From contig CM030359.1 in the NCBI GenBank assembly GCA_017893485.1, forward strand, positions 29,702,430 through 29,766,429: DNA of 64,000 bases, in the 5' to 3' direction. The DNA is from Hemerocallis citrina. Lineage: Eukaryota; Streptophyta; Magnoliopsida; Asparagales; Asphodelaceae. Under the pieces are notes generated by a model. It was not told the origin of the DNA. It did not search any database and saw only the letters and a program-made list of their open reading frames with translations. This document shows positions 43,729 through 55,689 of the stretch, piece by piece (position 1 is the stretch's first letter; each line of letters opens with the position of its first letter). A program made the translations under genes and the position numbers.

Positions 43729-44439
43729 TGTTGATTCTTGGTTTTGATGAGTACAACACAATACAAAGTTTGTTTACCACATATCTCTTGCAGAGTGTAT
43801 CAAAGTCAATACCATGGTGAAATACACAAAGGCAACACAATCTGACGAAGCTCAAGACAAAGGCTCAAGCTCAAGACAAAGACTCAAGTTCAAGACAAGA
43901 TTCAAAGTGCTTCAAATGTTTAAACAAAGTGTCTTGTAATATTGTAATTTTAATTCTTTGAGTCTTAGAATTTTGTAATATCATCGTCACACTCACACTC
44001 ACATATACTTTAAATAATCTGAGTGTTTAACAAAATCAAAATGTCAAAACAAGCTTGAATAAGTTCAGCTATATGAGTACCGAATAGTAGAAAATCTCAA
44101 GTGGGTTGCATGGGGAGGTCGGGAGGACCGAACCAGGATATATCGTTGTGTTTTGGTTGTGATTGACTCTCTGTAGTTGTATTTTCTCAACTTGCAATTT
44201 CAATTTCTCTGTTTTTATTTTAAAAACTTGTATGGTAAGTCGACTGGTTTCCGTTATAAGTCGACTGATCAGACTTGTAACCTTCAGTAAAATACTTTTC
44301 TTATCTAACGCAACAGTCGACTGTATTTCTATTTGCATTCGACTTAACAGTACGAAATGTTCAAGTTTTTAATTATTTTTTTATACAACACTATTCACCC
44401 TCCCTCTAGTGTTATTTTCCTTGCCTACAGGATCCAACA
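43729..44439 (+). repeat. 5' LTR of copia-2 with internal deletion
   Basis: 711 bp against 1355 bp for the 3' LTR. The sequence passes from GAGTACC to GAATAGT at about 44083; the equivalent of about 50134-50787 of the 3' LTR is missing, including the TATA-containing part. AAGTCGACTGG and ACAGTCGACTG motifs remain at 44237, 44260 and 44312. Confidence 0.92.
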
Positions 44440-44441
44440 CT

Positions 44442-44454
44442 TGGTATCAGAGCC
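44442..44454 (+). other. Primer-binding site of copia-2
   Basis: TGGTATCAGAGCC two bases after the LTR, intact. Confidence 0.92.
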
Positions 44455-44466
44455 TGGTTGAGTGCA

Positions 44467-46138
44467 ATGGCATCTACTTCAAATGCAAGCCAATACTATG
44501 AAGGCCAATCCACACAAAGGCCACCCCTATTCGTTGGCACAAACTATAACTATTGGAAGTGTCGAATGAAGATCTACCTTCAGTCCATCAACTATGAGAT
44601 TTGGAACATGACTGAGACAGAACTCACCACTCCTACAATTCCCTATGCACAATGGAACGATGACATGAAGAACAACACAATGAACAATGCAAAGGCGATG
44701 AATGCTTTATTCTGTGCTCTTACCAAAGAGGAGTTCAATTGTGTGTCAAATGCAACAACGACTCATCAAATTTGGCACACACTCGAGGTAACTCATGAAG
44801 GTACTAATAAGGTTAAAGAATCTAAGATATTTGTTCTTGTTCGCAGGTTCGAGATGTTCTGTATGAAGGAGAACGAGAATGTGTCGGACATGATAACACG
44901 GTTCATGGACATTACAAACTCTCTTTTGACTCTTGGAAAGACGTACTCGCAAGCAGAAATGGTGAGAAAAGTTCTTCGTGCCCTAACCCCCGAATGAGAG
45001 AAGAAGACCACCGCCATAGAAGAAGCCAACGATTTAACACAACTCTCTCTTGAGAATCTTGTGGGAAATCTTATGGCATACGAAGTAAAACTTGAAGAAC
45101 GCAAGAAGGATCTAGAACCTCAACAAGCAAAGAAGAAGACACTCGCATTCAAGGCCATGCCGGATTTCGAAGATGAAGAAGAAGATGAAGAAGAAATAGC
45201 CATGTTCACTAGAAAGTTCAAGAAATATTTACAAAAAGATAAATTTAATTCCAAGTTTAAAGATACTAATGAACTTCTCACTTGTTTCAAGTGTAACAAG
45301 ACAGGTCATATGAAGAAGGATTGCCCATTAGAAAATGCGAATTCAAAAGGGAAGGCTCCCAACTTCAAGAAGGACAAGTACACAAAGAACAAGTATATGA
45401 AGAACAAGAAGGCATATCAAGCAACTTAGGATGATAGAGACTCGTCATCGGAAGAAGAGAATGAGGAGTCAAATGAAGTAGCGAACGTATGCTTCATGGC
45501 TACACAAAACGATGTAAGTGAAAACTTTGATTCAAATGACTTATTAGATGCTTTTAATAAAGTTTTTCAAGAAATTAAGAAGGAGATAATTAGAGTTAAA
45601 AATTTAGAGAAAGTCAATCAAACACTTTCTCAAGAAAATCTTGATTTAAATGTTGAAATCAAATCTTTAAATTCTCGACTTTCAAATTTTAATATAGATC
45701 TTGTATCTCTTAAGAAAAATTATGAAGAGATATCCAAGAATATATTTAAATTTAACAAAGGAAAGGAGAATTTAAATGAAGTTCTCCAAAATCAAGTTCA
45801 ATCTAATAAAAGATTTGAACTTGGTTTTCAAAAAACTCTTGAAAAACATCATTCGTCTAAGAATACTAGTAGAAATAAGAATGATTATATTTCCAGTATG
45901 AAGAACAAATTATATGAGTTTTTTGAGAAACAAAAAACTATTATTTTCCATGAAAATAGTAATTCTGTAGTTCAGACCAGTCGACTGAACCCTAATGTCA
46001 GTCGCCTGTCTAGAGGTTTGGAGTCTTATTCAAAGAGACGAAAACCTCAGATAAGTCGACCTATTCCACCTCCCTGTCGACTGACTTCTCATAACATTCG
46101 ACTGAAAGGTACAATAAAATCGACTGGACAGACTAAAA
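44467..46138 (+). pseudogene. Copia-2 gag with intact zinc knuckle
   Basis: ATG 12 bases after the primer site. Gag core TNYNYWKCRMKIYLQ, NAMNALFCAL-like block and RKVLRALTPE; TGA at 44995 stands in for Trp. The knuckle CFKCNKTGHMKKDC keeps all four zinc ligands. TAG at 45427 again replaces Trp. The following frame 45496-46269 is a Lys/Asn/Glu-rich coiled-coil region ending in a linker with GTCGACTG motifs at 45979 and 46075. It gives the empty-site version of the hAT-type insertion in copia-1. Confidence 0.92.
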
Positions 46139-47556
46139 ACATTTGGGTTCCAGTCAACCTAAGTCTAAACGATAGAATTACGTATATAAATTCATATGTT
46201 CTTAATGTATGTAATTCTGTTAATTATATTCCTGCTTTTGGTGGTAAATCAAACTCACTTTGGGTTTAGTTTTCCAAAAACTAATCTCTTTCGGACCCAA
46301 TAAAAAGAGTACCATATTCACAATGCTTATTTTATAGGTACCTAAAAGAGAACGTTGGATACTTGACAGCGGATGCTCCAAGCATATGACTGGTCATGCT
46401 AACCTTCTTTCTTCCATACAAGAGATAGATGGAGGAACAGTCACATTCGGTGACAACAACAAAGGGAAGGTTATTGGAATAGGCATGGTCGGTAAGAACA
46501 CTAACCCTACTATAGAAGAAGTATTTCTAGTTAGTGGATTAAAGCATAATCTGTTAAGTATTAGCCAACTTTGTGATAAGGGATATAAAATTATTTTTGA
46601 AAAAGATACATGTTTAATATATGATTCATCTATGCAAAATGTTATTTTTCAAGGTTTTAGGATAAACAACATTTATGAGTTATGCTTAAAAACAAATGAA
46701 CTTTCTAATGATTTATGCTTAGTAGCTTCTAACATTGATTCTTGGCTTTGACATAAGAGATTTGGCCCTGTAAATATGAAAAATATTGCTAAATTGTCTA
46801 AATACAACCTAGTTAAAGGACTGCCAAGACTATCTTTTAAAAAAGATAAGTTTTGTGATGCATGTCAACTAGGAAAACTAGTCATATCTAATTTTAAGAC
46901 AAAAGAAATGATTTCTACTAGTAGGCCTCTTGAATTAATCCATATGGATTTATTTGGTCCTACTAGACTCACGTCTTTAAATAAAAGTAGATATGTATTT
47001 GTTTTAGTAGATGATTTTTCAAGATTTACATGAGTTTTCTTTTTAAAACATAAATATGATGCCTTTGAAGAATTTGCAAATTTCTGCAAACAAATTGAAA
47101 ATAAAAAATCTCTAACCATAGTCACTATTAGAAGTGAGAATCTGAGAATAAAATGTTTTCAGAGTATTGCAACAAGAATGAAATAACACATTCATTTACA
47201 TTTCCTAGAACTTCACCACAAAATGGAGTGGTTGAAAGAAAGAATAGGACATTGCAAGAGTGTACACGTACTATGCTTGTTGAAAGTAATTTGCCTAAGT
47301 ACTTCTGGGCTGAAGCTGTTTCTACAGCATGTTATATTTTAAATAGAATATTGATTAGGCCTAAGCTTAAGAAAACTTGTTATGAACTTTTTAATGAAAG
47401 AATTCCTAAAGTATCATATTTTAAAGTATTTGGATGTAAGTGTTTCATATTAAACACTAAAGATAATTTAGATAAATTTGATGCTAGATCTAATGAAGGT
47501 ATCTTCATTGGATACTTAAATAGGAGTAAGGCATATAGAATTTTAATAAGTCAACT
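46139..47556 (+). pseudogene. Copia-2 protease and integrase
   Basis: The protease motif WILDSGCSKHMTGHA (about 46357) is intact, unlike copia-1. The pre-integrase block has TGA at 46749 in place of the Cys of WLCHKR. In the integrase core the first Asp (ELIHMDLFG) and the Glu (GVVERKNRT) are kept, but a short deletion at about 47140 removes the RSDHGGEF block with the second catalytic Asp and shifts the frame. TGA at 47031 replaces a Trp. So copia-1 and copia-2 have lost different members of the same triad. Confidence 0.92.
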
Positions 47557-48640
47557 TTGACTATTGAAGAACCTATGCATGTTTCATTTGATGAATCCTT
47601 GCCTTCATCTACTGTTATTAAATCACTAGAGCAAACTACCCTAGACAAGTCGACTGATAAGGATCTCCAGTCGACTGATGTGAATCAGTCGGCTGATGGA
47701 CTTCTTAAGTCGACTGATCCTATTGTGATGACTCAAACTTTACCAAAAGCATTTATTGAAGTTAGAGATCATCCTCATGACTTAATAATTGGTAACATTT
47801 CACGTGGTATTCAAGCAAGATCTCATGTTATTATGATTTCTCATACGGCTTTCTTGTCTGATTTTGAACCAAAGAATATACAAGAAGCTTGTGAGAATGA
47901 ATTTTGGATGAATGTCATGCAAGATGAACTTAACCAATTTATAAGAAATGATGTATGGGATCTAGTTCCACGACCTCTTGATCATACTATAATTGGTACC
48001 AAATGGGTATTTAAGAATAAGTTAGATGAATCAGGACAAGTCATTAGGAACAAGGCTAGATTAGTTGCTCAAGCATATAATCAAGAAGAAGGAATCGATT
48101 TTGATGAAACATATGCTCCTGTTGTTAGACTAGAATCAATTAGGATCTTATTATCTTTGGCATGTTTTATGAATTTTACACTTTTCCAAATGGATGTTAA
48201 AAGTGCTGTCTTGAATGGATTTATTAAGGAAGATGTTTATGTTAAGCAACCACCCGGTTTCGAACATGAACAGTTCCCAAATCACGTTTTTAAATTGAAA
48301 AAGGCTTTATATAGTCTTAAATAAGCACCTCGTGCTTGGTATGACCGGTTAAAAACTTTTTTCTTAGAAACTGGTTTTGAGATAGGTAAAGTAGATACTA
48401 CATTTTTTATTAGGAAAATAGAAACATATATTCTAACCATACAAATATATATATAGATGTCATAATTTTTGGATCTACTAATAGTAATCTCTGTCAAGAG
48501 TTTTCTAATACCATGAAAAATGAGTTTGAGATGAGTCACATGGGTGAACTCAATTATTTCCTTGGACTACAAATAAAGCAGTCAGAAAATGGCATATTTA
48601 TTAATCAAGAAAAATATGCTAAGGAATTAATCAAACGGTT
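47557..48640 (+). pseudogene. Copia-2 integrase-RT linker and reverse transcriptase
   Basis: The linker (47557-47750) holds three in-frame GTCGACTGAT copies read as KSTDKD, QSTDV and KSTDP. RT blocks: ENEFWMNVMQDELNQF, GTKWVFKNK intact, RLVAQAYNQEEG, FQMDVKSAVLNGF, ALYSLK, then TAA at 48321. The catalytic block is IYIDVIIFG at about 48448 instead of YVDDIIFG: the second aspartate is valine, so the polymerase would be inactive even if frames were open. Confidence 0.92.
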
Positions 48641-49385
48641 TGGCATGGATAGCACTAGTAGTAAGACCACACCTATGGCTACTACTACTACACTTGACAA
48701 AGATGATTTAGGTAAGAGTGTCAAACAAAAACTCTATCGAGGTATGATTGGCTCATTCTTATATATAACTGCTGTAGACCAGATATTATGTCTAGTGTAT
48801 GTTTGTGTGCTAGATATCAGTCGAATCCTAAACAATCTCACTTAAATGCTGTGAAACGTATTCTAAGATACATTAAAGGCACGTTTGAATATGGTTTGTT
48901 TTATCCATGCACGGATAATTTTTAACTTTTGTCGTATAGTAACGCTGATTTTACTGGTAATAAAACTGATCGTAAAAGTACTAGTGGAACTTGTCACTTT
49001 TTGGGACATTCACTAGTATCTTGGTGCAGTAAAAAGTAAAATTCGGTATCCCTATCTAATACAAAAGCTAAATATATTGATGCAAGTTTGGCTTGTGCCC
49101 AAATTTTGTGGATGAAACAAACTTTATTGGATTATGGTATTTTATTTTCAAAACCTGCTATAATGTGTGATAATACCAGTGCTATTAATCTATCTAAAAA
49201 TCCGGTTCAACATTTACGTACAAAACATATTGATATTCGACATCATTTTCTACGTGATCATGTTTTAAAGGGAGATATAACTTTGAATTTTATACTGATA
49301 AACAAGTAGCAAAAAAATTTACCAAATCACTTAAGGAAGATACTTTTATCAACTTTAGAAGAGAACTAGGAATTTGCTGTTTTCA
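48640..49385 (+). pseudogene. Copia-2 RNase H
   Basis: Blocks GMIGSFLYITA (followed by a one-base deletion), KGTFEYGLFY, SYSNADFTGNKTDRKSTSG, ACAQILWMKQTLLDYG and CDNTSAINLSKN. The first catalytic Asp is changed (YSDAD to YSNAD) and the Glu region reads TKAKYIDASL instead of TEAEYIAVSL, so two of the acidic residues are lost. Two further frameshifts follow near 49290. Confidence 0.88.
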
Positions 49386-49781
49386 TGACATTTCTTGAAA
49401 ATTTATTTTGTTTAAGTCGACTTAAAAGTCTTTTTCAGTCGACTTATAAAGGATTTTTGTTGTTCTTATTATTGCTGAATCTTGTGTTTTGAACAGTCGA
49501 CTGTATAAGTAAACAGTCGACATGATTTTGTACTTCATGATGTATCCTTCCTCCTTATGTTTTTTGTTAATGACAAAGGGAGAGAAAATTATGGTTTTGT
49601 GTGCATGTATAATTTATATATTGTTATTATTTCACAATTTTGTGCATATTTGTGCATATTGTACATTATTTATGGGGATCTTATTGCACAATTTTATATC
49701 ATTAAACTATGTGTAACATCTTGCTATGTATATTGTCATTATTATAAGTTATTGTGTTGTCATCATCAAAAGGGGGGAGAA
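49386..49781 (+). other. Copia-2 post-RNase H region and polypurine tract; env-like ORF absent
   Basis: Only about 400 bp separate RNase H and the 3' LTR, against about 2 kb in copia-1. Four GTCGAC motifs (about 49417, 49437, 49496, 49516) lie here. CAAAAGGGGGGAGAA (49767-49781) is the polypurine tract. No env-like coding blocks are visible. Confidence 0.85.
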
Positions 49782-51136
49782 GGTTGATTCTTGGTTTGAT
49801 GACTACAACACAATACAATGTTTTTCTACCACATATCTCTTGCAGAGTGTATCAAAGTCAATACCATGGTGAAATACATAAAGGCAACACAATCTGACGA
49901 AGCTCAAAACAAAGGCTCAAGCTCAAGACAAATACTCAAGTTCAAGATAAGATTCAAAGTGCTTCAAATGTTTAAACAAAGTGTCTTGTAATATTGTAAT
50001 TTTAATTTTTTGAGTCTTAGAATTTTGTAATAGCCTTGTCACACTCACACTCACACATACTTTAAATAATCTGAGTGTTTTACAAAATCAAAATGTCAAA
50101 ACAAGATTGAATAAGTTCATCTGTATGAGTACCAGTCGACCACTCCTTGGAACCAGTCGACTGTCATAGTACGAAACTGCCTGAACTCATACAAGCTCTA
50201 GCCAGTCGACTCATTATGACAACCCAGTCGACTGTTCAAGCCATTTCGACAGTTTTCTGTTTTTAAAACTTGTTTTTCAAATTCAAATCCTTTTTACTGC
50301 CGCTGTATGTCAGTTAGGATTCTTTTTCTCAACGCCCAAACGTTTCTAACTCTATAAAAAGAGTATAGAAGTCATTTGGCAAAGGTTCCCAACATTTTCC
50401 AAGCATTCTTTAAACTCTCAAGTCTTTTGCTTTTAACAAGAACATGTCTTTCAAAAGCATACAAACTCTAAGTGTTGATTCTCTGAATTTCAGTCTAGCA
50501 TAACATTGATTTCGTTTTAGACTGAATTTAGAAGTTGACCTAATAGCCACTATACAAAAACACTATCACATACAAGGCTATTGATTGTTGTAAACTCAAT
50601 TTTTGTTGTTGTTTTCACTTTCGAGTTGTGAGAGTGGTCCTCTCGGTTGGAGAGTAGGACTCTTGGTTGTAGAGTCGGTTTCACTCTAGGCTGTAGTGTG
50701 GGTTTTCTCTCTCTAGTGGTGAAAGAGGTCTACAAATTTGACATTGTTGTTGTCAAAGGCCATAGAGTATTCTTGTACTTTTTTCAAGAATAGTGGAAAA
50801 TCTCAAGTGGGTTGCTTAGGGATTGGATGTAGGTCGGGAGGACCGAACCAGGATATATCGTTATGTTTTGGTTGTGATTGACTCTCTATGGTTGTATTCT
50901 CTCAACTTGCAATTTCAATTTTTCTGTTTTTTATTTCAAAAACTTGTCTGGTAAGTCGACTGATCAGACTTGTAACCTTCAGTACAATACTCTTCTTATC
51001 GACGCAACAGTCGATTGTATTTCTATTTGCAGTCGACTTAACAATACGAAAAGTTCAAATTTTTAATTATTTTTTTATACAACACTATTCACCCCCTCTC
51101 CTTTAGTGTTATTTGCCTTGCCTACAGGATCCAACA
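49782..51136 (+). repeat. 3' LTR of copia-2
   Basis: The first base is mutated (GGTTGATTC for TGTTGATTC). Four CAGTCGAC motifs cluster at 50134-50235, with more at 50955 and 51031. TATAAAAAGAG at about 50353 is a likely TATA box. Ends CAGGATCCAACA. Confidence 0.92.
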
Positions 51137-51740
51137 CCTAAGTGTGTAGTGAGAAGGTGTGAGTCAACGGCAGTGTGTAGGGATGGAGAGTAGGAGGGAA
51201 GTGTAGTGCTGGTGGTGAGCAGTGTATAATTACTAGTAAGATGATATAAAGCATAAGAATCTAAAATCCAGGAAGAAGTCATACCGGAAGTGACAGAGAA
51301 TGCTGGGGCAGAAGGGCCAGTAGTGACAGACTGATCCAAGAGCTAGAGTTCCAGCTGAGCGAGGCAATGCTGGAGATTAGCCCAATCAGCAGGAGTCGGC
51401 AAGGCAGGAGTAACAGTCATGGCCGAGGATGTATGGGAAGAAGTGCTGCGAGGATGAATGAGACTGATGTCACTGTGGCAAGAATCAAAATGAGGGTGAA
51501 ACTACTGCTGGTGTCGGGATGGGGATAGGGAGCTGGATGGTGCTGCCGGTTGCAGAAGGGGGGGCAGTGTTACAGATGGCGGTGGAAGGAGAAGGGAGGA
51601 GGCCGGAATCTAGATGATGACGACACTGCATTTGTCTGAATCTAGATGGAGAACGGGATGTGGGGGAGAGTGAAGAGGGAAATGTAGCAGCGGGGAAGCC
51701 GGTGGAGAATGAAAGAGACTGGTGAGATTGAGGTTTCATT
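51137..51740 (-). pseudogene. Copia C gag tail and protease (minus strand), right of copia-2
   Basis: Minus-strand reading of 51109-51339 gives VTSGMTSSWILDSYALYHLT, where the copia protease motif DSG is DSY. Upstream, 51485-51739 is a Ser/Pro-rich gag-like frame starting MKPQSHQSLSFSTGF; I do not see a zinc knuckle. A nonsense codon separates the two. The reading continues across the copia-2 insertion into the pre-integrase block at 43728. Confidence 0.78.
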
Positions 51741-52388
51741 GGAGAAGAAAAAGTACATGCAGTTTTTTTTTTACTTTTGATTTTTATTTTTTTATTGTTG
51801 AATAAGGGTTTCGGGTTTTGGATGTTAGGAATTTAGGGTTTCGGGCAGTGGATGTGAGGATTTAGGGTTTCGAGTATGTGGAGTATACAAATAGATTAGA
51901 GTTTAAACGGGTTGGGTTGGAGGGTTGTGGATAGGAAAGAATGGGTATTAGGATTTTGGATTTAGGGTTTGAGTAGGTAGGAAAATGGCGGTTAGGATTT
52001 CGGCGGAGACGACGGTGGCAAGGTGGACGATGTCGCTGTTGTGGATAAGAAAGAATGGGTATTAGGAAAGTGGCCGCTAGGGTTTCAGCAAGGAGGGACA
52101 GCAGAGGTGAGGCGGCAGCGATGATTTCATTGAGGTGTAACGGAGGTGAACGTTGGAGATGATTTTGCTGAGGAAGGAGATACAGATGAGGGTGCGCACT
52201 AGGATGGAGGCACACATTTCTTCTTCTTCTTCTTCGATTTTGGGGTTGGTCAGCGGCAGTCGACGAGAATGTCGACGATCACGACGGACTTGAGTGGACG
52301 GCGACTGTGCATTTTCTCCTTCTTCTGCTTTGTCGTTTTTTTTTTTGGATTTTTAAGGTTTTGAGAATAAAGAAAATTTTGTATAATT
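51741..52388 (-). other. Copia C leader between primer site and gag-like frame
   Basis: It contains two copies of a GATAAGAAAGAATGGGTATTAGG-type block (about 51931 and 52041) and repeated TTAGGGTTT(C) stretches. A 117-residue minus-strand frame (51862-52215) spans the repeats but has no recognisable domain; I treat it as non-coding. Confidence 0.5.
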
Positions 52389-52402
52389 GGGCTCTGATAC
52401 CA
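52389..52402 (-). other. Primer-binding site of copia C
   Basis: The minus strand reads TGGTATCAGAGCCC directly after the LTR. Confidence 0.88.
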
Positions 52403-52554
52403 TGATAAGGTTAACAAAGAGATTTGAAAATATGATTAGATTTTTGGAATTAAATATAACTATGTACAATGACTCCTATATATAGGAGTAAACCATATAC
52501 TAAACTGATACATATCCTATATAGGACTAAATATATATAATACAATATCTAACA
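52403..52554 (-). repeat. 5' LTR of copia C, 152 bp
   Basis: Plus strand TGATAAGG to TCTAACA; on the minus strand it runs TGTTAGATATTG to CCTTATCA. It is unusually short and contains CTATATATAGG-type palindromic TATA sequence (about 52475-52490). The 3' LTR was not found. Confidence 0.75.
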
Positions 52555-53355
<801 letters not shown>

Positions 53356-54581
53356 TGCAATAATGGGAATTTTTTGTCGTCATAGGCCACTTTTTGAAAA
53401 TATTTGCGTTTAAAGGCCAGTTTTCCAACTATTAGCATTTTTGGGCTACTTTGTGCCACATCAGCAGCGGCCGCTATTCCCAATAGCGGCAGCCTCTTCA
53501 TTTTCGAGGTCGCTAATGGGAGTAGCGGCCTATGTTTTAGATTTTTTGAATTTTTTGTTTGCTGTCGCTATTCCTACTAGTGACCTTAGTATATATATGA
53601 GGTCGCTGATGGGATTAGCAGCCCAAATGAATGTATTGAGACACCTAGCAATTTCTAGAGTTTTTGTTCTCTTTGAAGAAAAAAATTAAAATTGTGGTTG
53701 CTATTGGGAATAGCGACCTTAGTATAATACTGTTTTATTTTTATTTTTTTCCAAAAGAGCAAAAGCTCTCTAGAAATCACTAAGTGTTTCAATACATTCA
53801 TTTGAGGTTGCTAATCCTATTAGAGACCTCAACTGAGCTAGCTCATTTTCCTTTACGAGATCTTGGCTCTTCGGAATAGTTGGACCTATCCCCCGTCGGC
53901 TCGCCGCGACGAGGCACAAGTTCTATGACGAACGGCTGACCACAGAATGAAGAGGAATTTTTTTCATTTCAAATACTTCTTCTTATCGAAGAGAAGGAAA
54001 GAGAAAAACCGAAATCTTCTTACTCGAACAATAAGTCCTTTTGATTTTCAGCCTCCGTTTGCTGGAATCGGAATAGTTGAGAACAAAGTGGCGAACGGGT
54101 ACGTAACGTGTCTGAGCCAACTCCGCCTCTAGCTGTGTCATGTCCAGAAAGCGAGAAAGTTGTCATCCGTGTTTGAGGTCGGGAACCTCTCCTTATTCTT
54201 AGCTAGTATATATACTAAGGTCGCTATTCCCAATAGCGACCACAGTTTTATTTTATTTTTTTCTTCAAAAGAGAACAAAAATTCTCTAGAAATCGCTAAG
54301 TGTCTCAATACATTCATTTGAGGTCGTTAATCTCATCAGCGACCTCATATATACTAAGGTCGCTAGTGGGAATAGCGACAACAAAAAAAAATTCAAAAAA
54401 ATTTAAAACATAGACCGCTATTCCCATTAGGGACATCGAAATTGAAGATGCCGTTATTAGGAATAGTAGCCGCTGCTGACGTGTTACCGAATAGTCAAAA
54501 AATGCTAATAGTTGGGAAACTGGCCCTTAAACACAAATATTTTTAGAAAGTGGCTATGAAGGCAAAATACTCCAATAATGG
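53356..54581. mobile_element. Long inverted-repeat (foldback or MULE-like) element
   Basis: The outer arms are inverted copies of about 380 bp (53356-53735 and 54205-54581). They share the CATAG(G)CCACTTT end block, TCCAACTATTAGCATTTTT and repeated GTCGCTATTCCCAATAGCGAC-type blocks. The left half is itself a foldback: GAATGTATTGAGACAC at about 53628 recurs inverted at about 53785 and again at about 54309. The similar CCTGTCA.TT...CAAAAG at 53309 and 54589 may be a decayed target duplication. Its short ORFs are artefacts of the repeats. It could be a terminal-inverted-repeat transposon of the Mutator type, or a foldback element; no transposase is present. Confidence 0.7.
53842..54200 (+). pseudogene. 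rps4: Captured organelle-like DNA: mitochondrial rps4-like and SSU rRNA-like fragments
   Basis: GC-richer sequence lies between two AGCTAG repeats (53836-53841 and 54201-54206) inside the inverted-repeat element. The 61-codon frame at 53947-54132 starts MKRNFFHFKYFFLSKRR and continues EKNRNLLTRT, which I recognise as close to the middle of plant mitochondrial ribosomal protein S4; after about residue 31 the match ends. The block AGTGGCGAACGGGT.CGTAACGTG at 54087-54110 matches the universal small-subunit rRNA motif. The combination suggests a chimeric mitochondrial insert (NUMT). It is non-functional. Identification is from memory of the family, not from a search. Confidence 0.55.
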
Positions 54582-55689
54582 ACCGTCTCCCTGTCACTTC
54601 TCAAAAGTGAAGCTCTTTCCAACCATCTTTCACTCTCAGATCTCGCTCAATGCTCGGTACAATTCTCTGCTTTTAGACTGTTGCAATCTTCTAGCATGAC
54701 CCATCTTGAACATTTATTTTCTTGATATTTAGTTTTCTTTCACTCTCAGATATTTGGGTTGCTCTCATTTGGGTTGATCTGATTTGGGTTTTTTTTGGCT
54801 CAGTAATTGGGGAAGAAGAAAGGATCTGATTTGGGTTTTTTTTTTCTTTTTCGGCTCAGTTCTTGGGGAAGAAGAGGGTATTTTCGTCAAGTTTTCATAG
54901 TACGTGCAGTGCAGTTAGAAGAGAGATAACGGTTGTTAACTCTGTGAGTTGAAAATTAAACATTGTGTGGTTTTTTTTTAAAAAAAAATTTTGTGCCATT
55001 TTTTTAAACTCGGCCAAACTTTTGTGATATTTTTTTAAATTTTGCCCATAGATTTAGTCAAGAGGGTAACTAAAAGAAATCCCATTTTATTTGGTCTCAT
55101 CCTTATTTTAAAAATCAAATTATGCTGTATATAGAGTGCTTGTATGTTTGTAATCACTCATAGTGAGACTACATGGATGTTCCACGCCATTCATCATGTC
55201 TTTTTAGTCATAAAATGTATGTGTAAAAAAAATAAAAATTAAGTTGTTTGGAGGCTTCCCAGTTCTCGCCCATGCATCACCTGGTCCCAGAGAGCTATTC
55301 ATTTAGCAACCACTTGAAATAAGGGTAAGAGATCTCCATGAGTCCAAACAACTTGGTATATATATTATTGGCACGCATATTATAATATAAAAATTCATAG
55401 TGATCAGTGTGAATTGTTAATTAGGTGTTATACAGAGTGAGTAAAAACACTGTACTGTCTGTACACGAGGGAATCACCTCATATAGATATGAGACTCCCT
55501 TTACTCAATTTGATATAATATTTGTTAAAATGGTAATTATTTTTGTTCACAAATTGCTGCATTGTAAAGTTACTTAAGGGACATGTGGCTGGATTCTCAA
55601 GTCTCCACATATGTCTAAAAAAAATGTAAACCACCATTGAGGAGGGGGGGGGGGGAAGGGGTAGGAAAGTAAATGCGTAAAGTAAGGAG
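54582..55689. other. Unassigned AT-rich DNA
   Basis: No coding homology seen. A direct duplication of GATCTGATTTGGGTTTTTTT plus a GGCTCAGT...GGGGAAGAAG block lies at about 54775-54875. A G-rich run is at 55643-55660. Confidence 0.7.

Larger units (their letters stand above)
43729..51136 (+). mobile_element. Copia-2: SIRE-related Ty1/copia element inserted in copia C
   Basis: Exact CCTAA duplications (43724-43728 and 51137-51141), PBS, gag, protease, integrase, RT, RNase H, polypurine tract and 3' LTR. The internal region closely follows copia-1, but the LTRs are a different subfamily (TGTTGATTCTTGGTTTTGATG). Length is 7408 bp, about 3 kb shorter than copia-1: the env-like region is absent and the 5' LTR has lost about 650 bp. 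All enzymes are damaged. Confidence 0.93.

Noticed and set aside
53947..54132. A functional rps4 gene transferred to the nucleus
   Set aside because: Only a short middle segment matches, the upstream frame has a stop, no targeting sequence is present, and the downstream sequence changes identity.
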